A DNA stretch of 32,654 nt from an uncultured Synergistaceae bacterium (GTDB lineage Bacteria; Synergistota; Synergistia; Synergistales; Dethiosulfovibrionaceae), in assembly GCA_902489135.1 (NCBI GenBank), contig CABTYW010000014.1, positions 1 through 32,654 of the forward strand, in the 5' to 3' direction. Below, piece by piece: positions 15,367-22,099 of the stretch. Each line of letters begins with the position of its first letter. Position 1 is the first letter of the stretch. Both the position numbers and the translations under genes were made by a program. Under the pieces are notes generated by a model that saw only the letters and a program-made list of their open reading frames with translations, was not told where the DNA came from and made no database searches.

Positions 15367-15394
15367 ATTATACCACGCCGCCCATCTTCGTCAA
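15367..15394 (-). promoter_or_regulatory. Promoter of tRNA-Leu
   Basis: TTGACG (15389-15394) and TGgTATAAT (TATAAT at 15367-15372) are 16 bases apart and end 12 bases before the tRNA 5' end. Confidence 0.85.
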
Positions 15395-15451
15395 GACCCA
15401 AAAAGCGGAAACATCCAAAAACGGAAACTTCATCGAAGAGCGCCGGGCGCG

Positions 15452-16849
15452 CTAAACATCTGAACCGTCGGCGCCTCTCCCGCCTTTGGCCATTTCTTCG
15501 TCCATCCATTTCACATAGCGGCGTCCCATGACGACGGCGCAGGCCGTGCTGATCACGTCGGTAAGCGGCTGGCTGATCTGAATGCCCGTCAGTCCCATAA
15601 AGCGGGGCAGGAGACAGACCATGGGAATGAAGAAAAAACCGCGCCGGGCGCCTGAGAGAAACGTGGCCTGTTTATACTTCCCCGTCACCTGAAACATCAT
15701 GTCGGTGATGACGGTAAAGGGCATGGCCGTCAGCGTGAGACAGTGAGCGCGGAAGGCGAAGGTGCCGATCTCCACGACTTTGGGATCGGAGTTCTGAAAA
15801 AATGACATGACCTGCGGAGCGAAGGCGATAAAGAACGCCGACAGCGCACAGAGCACGAAAAATCCCGTTTTGACGCAGAAACCGTAGGCCTCGATGACCC
15901 GGTCAAATCTCCGGGCTCCGTAATTGTACCCCGCGACGGGCTGAAACCCCTGCCCGAAGCCGATGAGAATGGAAACGATAAACATGGTTACGCGCATGAC
16001 AATGGCCATGGCAGCCACGGCGGCGTCACCGTAGACCGCCGCGTTGAGGTTGAGCGCCACGCCGGCGATGGCCGCCAGGCCCTGACGGCACAGCGAAGGC
16101 AGTCCGGTGCGCACAATAAGCGAATAGGCGGAAAGGTGACGTGACAGGTACCTGGGGTGAATTCTGAGGACGGCCCGTCCCCGAAGGAAATGGGAGATGA
16201 GAATTCCGAAACTGACGCCTTGGCTGAGCACCGTCGCGATGGCGGCGCCGGAAATTCCCAGATCGAAGACGAAAATAAAGAGGGGATCCAACAGGACGTT
16301 GAGAAGTCCGCCGGTGACGATGCCGATCATGGCGAGAAAGGCCTGGCCTTCGGCGCGTAAATTGGTGTTCATCACGAAGGACGTGGTCATCAGAGGAGCG
16401 CCCAGGAGAATCCATCGGGCGTAACTTTCGGCGTAGGGTAGAATAGTGGGCGTGGCGCCGAGAAAACGCATCAACGGGCGAATAAACAGCAGTCCCAAAA
16501 TCTCGATGAGGAGACCCACGCACAGCGCGGCGAAAAACGCCGACGACGTGGCCTGCCGGGCTTCGTCGTCCCTTTGTTCTCCCAGCCTTCGAGAGGCCAC
16601 GCTGCCCGCTCCCATGCCGAACATAAAGCCCACCGCCTGAATGACGGCCATCAGCGAAAACACGACGCCTACGGCTCCGGCGGCGCCGGTGCCGATGCGC
16701 GCGACGAAAAAGGTATCCGCCATGTTGTAGAACGAAGTGATGAGCATACTGCACATGGTGGGCAGCGCCAATTTTACGATCAGCCGCTTGACGGGCGTCT
16801 GCGTCATCTTCATAAACTGTTCAGAGGCACTGATGGATTGAGAGTTCAT
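15452..16849 (-). CDS. MATE family multidrug/solute exporter
   Basis: This inner-membrane cation-antiport exporter has 465 residues and about 12 helices in two halves. The N-terminal signature LALPTMCSMLITSFYNMADTFFV and the repeat-half segment GLPSLCRQGLAAIAGVALN match the bacterial MATE (NorM/DinF-like) group, as does GFGQGFQPVAGYNYGA. The substrate is unknown. ATG at 16849 has AGGAG eight bases upstream. It is divergent from the Rrf2 regulator gene, separated by 195 bases, so regulation by that protein is possible but unproven. The gene ends about 55 bases before the tRNA-Leu promoter on the same strand. Confidence 0.92.
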   Translation of the reverse strand: MNSQSISASEQFMKMTQTPVKRLIVKLALPTMCSMLITSFYNMADTFFVARIGTGAAGAVGVVFSLMAVIQAVGFMFGMGAGSVASRRLGEQRDDEARQATSSAFFAALCVGLLIEILGLLFIRPLMRFLGATPTILPYAESYARWILLGAPLMTTSFVMNTNLRAEGQAFLAMIGIVTGGLLNVLLDPLFIFVFDLGISGAAIATVLSQGVSFGILISHFLRGRAVLRIHPRYLSRHLSAYSLIVRTGLPSLCRQGLAAIAGVALNLNAAVYGDAAVAAMAIVMRVTMFIVSILIGFGQGFQPVAGYNYGARRFDRVIEAYGFCVKTGFFVLCALSAFFIAFAPQVMSFFQNSDPKVVEIGTFAFRAHCLTLTAMPFTVITDMMFQVTGKYKQATFLSGARRGFFFIPMVCLLPRFMGLTGIQISQPLTDVISTACAVVMGRRYVKWMDEEMAKGGRGADGSDV

Positions 16850-16915
16850 AAAATTCGCTCCTGCTGATGAAGGTTGTCCGTTTGAGAGTTCGGCGAAGGA
16901 CTTTCATGGGAGATG

Positions 16916-16944
16916 TTGAAAAAATAATGTAAGACGACTATAAT
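16916..16944 (+). promoter_or_regulatory. Strong promoter of the Rrf2 regulator gene
   Basis: TTGAAA (16916-16921) and a perfect TATAAT (16939-16944) are separated by 17 bases. The leader to the GTG start is about 95 bases and shows no obvious structure. Confidence 0.8.
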
Positions 16945-17044
16945 CCTGTTGTCTCTGTCGAGCGCGCCCCCGTGAGACTTTTGGGATCCGGAGGGCGACC
17001 GTGCTCGATTTTATAAAACATTTAAAGATCCCGGGAGGTGCAGC

Positions 17045-17509
17045 GTGAAAATATCAACACGAGGGCACTACGGACTGCGTGCCGTGGTGGTCATTGCGGA
17101 AATGGCGGAGCAGGGATTGCCCGTCAGCGTCAGCGATATCGCTCAGGCTGAAAATCTTTCGACAACCTATCTTGAACAGCTCGTTTCAAAGCTGCGTCGA
17201 TTGGGGATTCTCCGCAGTTACCGCGGTCCCAAGGGAGGCTATGAACTGTCGCGCAGCGCCGATGAAATCACCGTGGCGGAAGTGCTTCAGGCCACGGGAG
17301 AACAGCTGGTGTTCCCCGACTGCGCTATGGAAGAAGGCTGTGACAGAGCGCTTCATCTGGGGCAGGAGTGTCCGTCGTCCTTTTTTTGGAAAAAACTCGC
17401 CGACAGCTTTCGGCAGATCTCGCAAGAGACCACCATCGGCGACCTGCTGAGAGCCTATGAAACTGTAAAAAAAGACCGGGCGGCTCAGTCGGGCGACACG
17501 AAAGCCTGA
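17045..17509 (+). CDS. Rrf2/IscR-family transcriptional regulator with a cysteine cluster
   Basis: This winged-helix regulator of 154 residues starts MKISTRGHYGLRAVV and has the recognition region LSTTYLEQLVSKLRR and wing YRGPKGGYELSR. Cys93, Cys99 and Cys109 follow at the place where E. coli IscR binds its [2Fe-2S] cluster (Cys92, 98, 104), but the second gap is nine residues instead of five. Iron-sulfur binding is likely but altered. GTG at 17045 follows GGGAGG. No isc or suf genes are adjacent: the next plus-strand gene is HU, and the MATE gene is divergent. It could also be a redox sensor with a different ligand set. Confidence 0.9.
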   Translation: MKISTRGHYGLRAVVVIAEMAEQGLPVSVSDIAQAENLSTTYLEQLVSKLRRLGILRSYRGPKGGYELSRSADEITVAEVLQATGEQLVFPDCAMEEGCDRALHLGQECPSSFFWKKLADSFRQISQETTIGDLLRAYETVKKDRAAQSGDTKA

Positions 17510-17585
17510 GGATCGAAAGGACGTGCCCGCCGCTCCATCCCGCCGCCGTCGCAGGGCTCTTCGGGCGTAAAACGTGAAGGGGAAC

Positions 17586-17951
17586 TTACAGACGGCCCTC
17601 GCACAGTTCGATGATCTCGTCGTCGGGACCGGTGACGAAGCAATTCAGTCCCGCGGCACCCATGGGGCGAATGGACGACGGTGGAGCGTCGAAGTCGCAT
17701 TCCCTCAGCCTTTGAGCGGCGGCATGAATGTCGGGCACTGTCAGTGCAAGATGATTGCGCCCCGCGGTGCGGTCGTCGCCGGGCTTGCAGATCAGCTCAA
17801 CGGCGAAGTCACTGAAATTTACAAAAACAATATGAGAGCCGCTGGGCATATGGTATTCATCGCCCTTGGCGCCTCCCAGGGCGTCAACGTAAAAGCGAAG
17901 GGATCGCTTCAGGTCGGAAACGCGGATACCCACGTGGTTCAATGCGTACAT
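17586..17951 (-). CDS. VOC (glyoxalase/bleomycin-resistance) family protein
   Basis: This 121-residue protein has two beta-alpha-beta-beta-beta modules. The first begins ALNHVGIRVSDLKRSLRFY, and the second is NHLALTVPDIHAAAQRL. The four expected metal ligands are visible: His in NHVG, Glu in AVELI, His in NHLAL and Glu in IIELCEG. This suits a lyase, epimerase or dioxygenase; lactoylglutathione lyase-like is the best guess, but the substrate is unknown. The start is ATG at 17951 because AAGGAA lies eight bases upstream; another in-frame ATG six codons earlier is less well placed. It is a monocistronic minus-strand gene between Rrf2 and HU. Confidence 0.85.
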   Translation of the reverse strand: MYALNHVGIRVSDLKRSLRFYVDALGGAKGDEYHMPSGSHIVFVNFSDFAVELICKPGDDRTAGRNHLALTVPDIHAAAQRLRECDFDAPPSSIRPMGAAGLNCFVTGPDDEIIELCEGRL

Positions 17952-18000
17952 TGGCGTGATTCCTTTCATGTTGTTGCAAAAAATTTTTTTGATATAAAGA

Positions 18001-18006
18001 ATTATA
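18001..18006 (-). promoter_or_regulatory. -10 element upstream of the VOC gene
   Basis: TATAAT on the minus strand, about 50 bases upstream of the ATG. The nearest -35 candidate (CTGCAA at 17-18 bases) is weak. Confidence 0.4.
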
Positions 18007-18156
18007 GCGTAAAATTGGAACTTTTGCAGAGGCACGCCAGGAAAAGCCGCATGGTCAGAGGATCGGCGAAGTCTCAAATTCCCCAAAAGCGGGCTTGGCG
18101 CGATTTTCGGCGATGAATTTCCTGTTAAAATGAGTGGAAATCCGCATTCAGGGTAC

Positions 18157-18184
18157 TTGTCACCGGAAAAACTTGTGATATACT
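18157..18184 (+). promoter_or_regulatory. Promoter of the HU gene
   Basis: TTGTCA (18157-18162), 16 bases, and TGaTATACT (TATACT at 18179-18184) form a strong extended -10 promoter. The leader is about 35 bases. Confidence 0.75.
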
Positions 18185-18224
18185 CACGGTATTAAGTATC
18201 AAATCCTGTGTGGAGGTGTCAGTA

Positions 18225-18536
18225 ATGACAAAGGCTGAGTTGGTTGAGTTTGTAAGGGAGCAGACGAAACTTCGTAAGGTTGATGCTGCGAACGCGGTTG
18301 CTGCCATGCTTGACGGCGTCAAAGAGACGCTGAAAAAGGGCGGCAAAGTGCAGATTGTGGGATTCGGCACCTTCGAAGTGCGTCAGCGCAAAGCCCGCAC
18401 TGGCCGTAATCCCCAGGATCCCAGCAAGACCGTCCACATTCCCGCCAAGACGGTTCCCGTGTTCAAGGCCGGCAAACTTCTTCGCGAAGCGGTTGATGCC
18501 AAGCCTGCGCGCAAAGCCAAGAAGGGCAAGAAGTAG
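18225..18536 (+). CDS. hup: DNA-binding protein HU
   Basis: This histone-like nucleoid protein of 103 residues has the family pattern MTKAELVEFV, a dimerisation helix pair, GFGTFEVRQRKARTGRNPQ (the DNA-bending arm with RNPQ and the intercalating-proline region) and VPVFKAGKLLREAV. The Lys-rich end KARKAKKGKK-like tail extends about 10 residues past the core, as in several anaerobe HU proteins. ATG at 18225 is preferred to the GTG five codons upstream because GGAGGTG lies at good spacing. It is a single gene with its own promoter and a strong terminator, which suits a highly expressed protein. Confidence 0.96.
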   Translation: MTKAELVEFVREQTKLRKVDAANAVAAMLDGVKETLKKGGKVQIVGFGTFEVRQRKARTGRNPQDPSKTVHIPAKTVPVFKAGKLLREAVDAKPARKAKKGKK

Positions 18537-18584
18537 TTCCTCAAAGAGGAGGCTCTGTCAAGACAGTTCCTGCAGTTTCGAAAC

Positions 18585-18620
18585 GAAGAAGGCGTCCCCC
18601 GCGGGACGCCTTCTTTGTTT
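18585..18620 (+). terminator. Terminator of HU
   Basis: A 13-bp stem (18586-18598 with 18603-18615), plus a wobble pair, has a four-base loop CCGC and runs into TTTGTTT. Confidence 0.9.
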
Positions 18621-18634
18621 CGGGAGTTTTTGCC

Positions 18635-18663
18635 TTCACAGGATTTTTGCCATGGGTTATAAT
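18635..18663 (+). promoter_or_regulatory. Promoter of the acyl-CoA synthetase-like gene
   Basis: TTCACA (18635-18640) and TATAAT (18658-18663) are separated by exactly 17 bases, 32 bases upstream of the GTG start. Confidence 0.7.
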
Positions 18664-18695
18664 CAGCGAAAGAACGCTGAAAGGAAGTGGAGTCC

Positions 18696-20738
18696 GTGTG
18701 GAATTGCGGCCTGCTGATTGTCAATAAAAGTGTGAATTCCGAAACGGATCTGCGTCCTCAGGCACTGATGACCCATTTGGGGCGTCGCGATTTTTTTACG
18801 GTGCTCACTGACAGCGATGTCGCGGACTGCTGGCCTGACAGGGAATTCGACGTGGTCATGATTTCGCCGCGGTGCTCCCGGGCGGTGCCGCTGCTGAAAG
18901 GCTGCATTGAACATCGGGTGCCTGCGGTGATCATCGGCTGCCCGCGCCTTGACGACGAGGCGCGGGGCGTGCTTGAACGCTATCGCGCCGCAGGAGGCTG
19001 CGCCCTGGGACCGGGGTCGCAGGGCTTTTTCGACTGGGATGAGCGGCTGGCGCTGTGCTGGTCAAACTCCGTGCGCATTCCCGACAGTCCTCCGAAAGAA
19101 CGTCACGTGACGCTCATCGCCCACGGCGGCGCCATCCCTTTTTCGCTGTACTCCATGGCCGTGGAAGCGGGCGTTCGCTTCCGCCGCGTCCTGTCTTTGG
19201 GAAACTGCGATGACGGCGATGTCGAGCTTTTGAACGCCATGGAAAAAGCCATTGAGGATCCCATGACGACGCTGCTCATTCTATGCCTTGAGTCGCTGAG
19301 CCGCGGGCGCGATTTCCTTGCGCTTACGGCGCGGGCGGCGCAGCGCAAACTGCCCGTGGTGCTTCTTCGCGTCGGCACCTCCGACTTGTTTTGCGAGCGT
19401 CTGGCGCAGCGTCACGGCGATGCGGCCTGGACCGACAACGTCATGTGGGAAGCCGTCGCAGGTCAGTACGGCGTGGTGCTCCTTCGCGACGCCCAGCAAA
19501 TTGTGGATTTGGGCAAACTTTCCGGAGTAGGCGTCAACGCCGGGGGCAATCGCGTCGCCGTGTTGGCGCTGTCGGAGGGCATCGCCATGATTCAGGGCGA
19601 CCAGTGCCGTCGGGCGTCTCTTGAAGTTCCCGCGCTCTCGCCCCGTCTGACGGAGCAAATCAGAACTTTCGTTCCGCGGTGGGCGAGGTGCGACAATCCC
19701 GTGGATCTCTCGGAAGCGGTGTTCACCTATGAAAATTCGCTGATCAAAATTCTCGACATACTGCAAAAATCCGATGAATGCGACATGATTCTGGTAGCGA
19801 CGGGGGCTCTTTCGCCGCAGCAGGGAGAGATCCTGGCCCGTTCGCTGTGCACGTCCCACCGCACGGGAAAAAAACCTCTGGCCTGTTGCTGTCTGAGCCG
19901 TCTGAGGCCGTTGGACGAAATGGAGAGCCGTCTGAATGCCTGCGGCATTCCCCTTTTCAGCAGTCCCCGTCGCGTGGCCGAGGCCATGTCCAGTTTGTGG
20001 CGCATGGGGCGCAAGCCCAGTCCCGCCGCCGACCCCTGCAAGCCCGCTGCGCATCCTTTTTTGGAAGTTTATCCTGAAAAACTCAGCGAGCGCGACGCCA
20101 TGAATCTTGCCGAGTCCTACGGACTGAAAACGGTGCCTCAAAAGTTCTGCACTTCCGTGGCGCAAGTCATTGAAGCGTCGGAAACCTTGGGGTTCCCCAT
20201 GGCGTTGAAAGTGGTCTCTCATTCTTTTTTCAGCAAACAGCAGGCACGTGCCGTGGCGCTGAACCTTCGCACCGCTGAAGAACTCCGCAACGCCTACGGG
20301 CGCATTTTGGAGCGCGCCGACCGGCTTCATCCCGATGCGGCGGCGGAGGGCGTTTATGCTCAGAAGATGGTCACCGACGGCGTTGAGTGCATGATCGGCA
20401 TTAAGCGCGACCCCCTCTTCGGCCCCGTGGTGGCCGTGGCGCTGGGCGGAGTTTATTACGGCCTTATGAAGGACATCGCGCTGCGGGTAGCGCCGGTCAC
20501 CATGGATATCGCCCTTGACATGATTGCGTCGCTGAAGGGGTATCCTCTCATTTCAGGTCAATGGTTCGACCGCCCCAACGATGTGGATTCTCTGGCGCGT
20601 CAAATCGTCAGACTGTCTCTCATGGCCTGCGCCGAACCTCACCTTGAGCTGATGGACATCAACCCCATTTTTGTGCGTCCCCGGGGCTTGGGAGCGGAAA
20701 TCGCCGACGCCTTTGTCATCCGCCGGAAGAAGGACTGA
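18696..20738 (+). CDS. NDP-forming acyl-CoA synthetase-like protein (CoA-binding, ligase and ATP-grasp domains), diverged
   Basis: This 680-residue fused protein follows the acetate-CoA ligase (ADP-forming) layout: a shortened CoA-binding Rossmann domain (about 1-125), a succinyl-CoA-synthetase-like ligase region (about 130-430), then an ATP-grasp domain (about 460-675) starting LSERDAMNLAESYGL and ending ELMDINPIFVRP. The alpha-type phosphohistidine position is kept as His240 in QRHGD, though the surrounding SHTG motif has changed. The second relay histidine, normally in a LHKxxVGG loop after KVVS, appears replaced by Ser513. The GxG pattern of the N-terminal nucleotide loop is weak too. GTG at 18696 is used because AAGGA lies nine bases upstream. 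Function may differ from standard acyl-CoA/acetate conversion. There is no GNAT domain, unlike Pat acetyltransferases. Confidence 0.78.
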   Translation: MWNCGLLIVNKSVNSETDLRPQALMTHLGRRDFFTVLTDSDVADCWPDREFDVVMISPRCSRAVPLLKGCIEHRVPAVIIGCPRLDDEARGVLERYRAAGGCALGPGSQGFFDWDERLALCWSNSVRIPDSPPKERHVTLIAHGGAIPFSLYSMAVEAGVRFRRVLSLGNCDDGDVELLNAMEKAIEDPMTTLLILCLESLSRGRDFLALTARAAQRKLPVVLLRVGTSDLFCERLAQRHGDAAWTDNVMWEAVAGQYGVVLLRDAQQIVDLGKLSGVGVNAGGNRVAVLALSEGIAMIQGDQCRRASLEVPALSPRLTEQIRTFVPRWARCDNPVDLSEAVFTYENSLIKILDILQKSDECDMILVATGALSPQQGEILARSLCTSHRTGKKPLACCCLSRLRPLDEMESRLNACGIPLFSSPRRVAEAMSSLWRMGRKPSPAADPCKPAAHPFLEVYPEKLSERDAMNLAESYGLKTVPQKFCTSVAQVIEASETLGFPMALKVVSHSFFSKQQARAVALNLRTAEELRNAYGRILERADRLHPDAAAEGVYAQKMVTDGVECMIGIKRDPLFGPVVAVALGGVYYGLMKDIALRVAPVTMDIALDMIASLKGYPLISGQWFDRPNDVDSLARQIVRLSLMACAEPHLELMDINPIFVRPRGLGAEIADAFVIRRKKD

Positions 20739-20774
20739 GTCTCCCCTTTGCGCGCCCCGGGCCTTCGGGGTTTC

Positions 20775-20799
20775 AGAGGGTCGGAGAGGGCCCTCTTTA
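20775..20799 (+). terminator. Weak hairpin between the synthetase-like gene and plsY
   Basis: AGAGGG and CCCTCT flank a ten-base loop and are followed by TTATG. A second short hairpin (CCCCG/CGGGG) stands just before it. Termination is possible but weak. The remaining bases to plsY contain a GGCGC/GCGCC hairpin and no clear promoter. Confidence 0.3.
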
Positions 20800-20888
20800 T
20801 GTATGGGGCGCGGAGAAAGCGCCGTGATGTGAGCCGGTTTCAACTTTTGCGCGCCGTTCTGTGCTGTGCGGAGAAAGAAGGTTTTTTC

Positions 20889-21491
20889 ATGAATTGGCTG
20901 TTCTGGGCCGCCGTGGGCTATCTGTTCGGTTCTCTGCCGACGGGCTATTTGGCGGTGAAATTTATAACGGGAAAAGACATTCGCACGCTGGGGTCTGGCA
21001 ATACGGGCGGCACCAACGCCGGCCGCATCCTCGGCAAAAAATGGGCCGTCCTGGTGTCCCTTGTCGACATGCTGAAAGGCGGCGCCGCCGTGGCGCTTTG
21101 CGCGTCACTGGGCTGCAGCGACGAAGCCGCGGCGGTGACGGCCTTTGCCGCGGTGTGCGGCCATAATTTCCCCGTTTGGCTCAACTTTCACGGCGGCAAA
21201 GGTGTGGCGACCACCTTCGGCACGCTGTTTTTCGTCCAGATGCCTCTGTCCTGTGCCGCCGTCCTGGCGGCGGGAGCGCTGTGGTTTGTGGTGATGAAAG
21301 TCACACACTATGTTTCGGTGGCTTCCCTGGCGGCGCTGCTGAGCACGGCCCTGTTTTTTTCGCTCCTGAAGGTTCATCGGGCTTTTTCCGCGCTGGCTTT
21401 GCTGTTGGCGCTTCTTTCATTCTGGCGCCATCGCGAGAACCTTCGGCGGCTCAAAGCCGGCACGGAAAACAAAACGAAAGTGCGGTTTTGA
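20889..21491 (+). CDS. plsY: Acyl-phosphate:glycerol-3-phosphate acyltransferase PlsY
   Basis: This integral membrane enzyme of 200 residues makes lysophosphatidic acid from acyl-phosphate. The three family motifs are visible: GSLPTGYL with GSGNTGGTNAGR (about 15-50), GHNFPVWLNFHGGKGVAT (about 92-110), and the third near VTHYVSVASLAA. About five to seven hydrophobic helices are present and the length is typical. ATG at 20889 follows AGAAGG. The Lys-rich C-terminus overlaps the first repeat of the CtsR operator that serves the next operon, so plsY transcription and CtsR binding share DNA. Confidence 0.95.
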   Translation: MNWLFWAAVGYLFGSLPTGYLAVKFITGKDIRTLGSGNTGGTNAGRILGKKWAVLVSLVDMLKGGAAVALCASLGCSDEAAAVTAFAAVCGHNFPVWLNFHGGKGVATTFGTLFFVQMPLSCAAVLAAGALWFVVMKVTHYVSVASLAALLSTALFFSLLKVHRAFSALALLLALLSFWRHRENLRRLKAGTENKTKVRF

Positions 21492-21515
21492 CCTACTTAT
21501 TGACTATTATTGACC
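21487..21515 (+). promoter_or_regulatory. CtsR operator: three heptad repeats
   Basis: Read on the minus strand, the heptads are GGTCAAT (21509-21515), AGTCAAT (21499-21505) and GGTCAAA (21487-21493). The first two are spaced by three bases, exactly the CtsR box layout (A/GGTCAAA NAN A/GGTCAAA); the third lies five bases further. They cover the -35 region of the ctsR promoter, which implies autorepression. Confidence 0.8.
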
Positions 21516-21528
21516 AATGAGATACAAT
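21500..21528 (+). promoter_or_regulatory. Promoter of ctsR-clpC
   Basis: TTGACT (21500-21505) and TACAAT (21523-21528) are separated by exactly 17 bases. The -35 hexamer lies within the middle CtsR heptad. Confidence 0.8.
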
Positions 21529-21560
21529 CGTTCCTAGTAAATGGAACGGGGGAATGGCCC

Positions 21561-22052
21561 ATGAACAGTTTGACGGAAATTATAGAGAACTATATCAACG
21601 AACTCTTCGAGCAGAATGCAGAGTCGTCGGAAACGGCACGGGTTTCCCTGCGGCGCAAGGACGTGGCGGAGCGTTTCGGATGTGTGCCCAGCCAAATCAA
21701 CTACGTGTTGCGCAGCCGTTTCACTCCGGAACGGGGGTATATCGTCGAAAGTCAACGGGGCGGCAACGGCTACATCAGAATTGTGCGTGTGAGCTACGAC
21801 ATGCCCGAGGACCGCGCGCGGCATATTGAACAGATCGTCGGCGATTCCGTCACCGAAGCCGATGCCAAGCGGTTGCTCTGTGCCGTTCAGTATCGCGGAA
21901 TTATCACGGCGCGCGAACGCCTTCTCATTGAAATCGCTTTGCGTCACATCAGCGATCAGTGCGACGCCATGTTTGACGTGTCCCCCTATAAAAAGGGAAT
22001 GATCCAGGCCGATCTTCTCAAGAAAATTCTCTGCGGTCTTGATTTATCCTGA
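21561..22052 (+). CDS. ctsR: Transcriptional repressor CtsR
   Basis: This class III heat-shock repressor has 163 residues. An N-terminal winged helix starts NSLTEIIENYI and holds VSLRRKDVAERFGCVPSQINYVL and the glycine-rich wing RGGNGYIRI (Arg66; B. subtilis has RGGGGYIRI). The C-terminal half (TEADAKRLLCAVQYR, LRHISDQ) is the dimerisation domain. ATG at 21561 follows GGGGGA. It is normally released from DNA by heat, or in Firmicutes is bound by McsB, which is absent here. It is transcribed with clpC 47 bases downstream and probably controls itself through the three heptads upstream. Confidence 0.95.
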   Translation: MNSLTEIIENYINELFEQNAESSETARVSLRRKDVAERFGCVPSQINYVLRSRFTPERGYIVESQRGGNGYIRIVRVSYDMPEDRARHIEQIVGDSVTEADAKRLLCAVQYRGIITARERLLIEIALRHISDQCDAMFDVSPYKKGMIQADLLKKILCGLDLS

Positions 22053-22099
22053 TTTTTGCAAATTCGACAAAAATTTTTGTGACAGGGAGGTTAAGTGTC

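Noticed and set aside
19281..20330. 349-codon minus-strand frame in the synthetase-like gene
   Set aside because: Shadow of the plus-strand gene; low-complexity composition.
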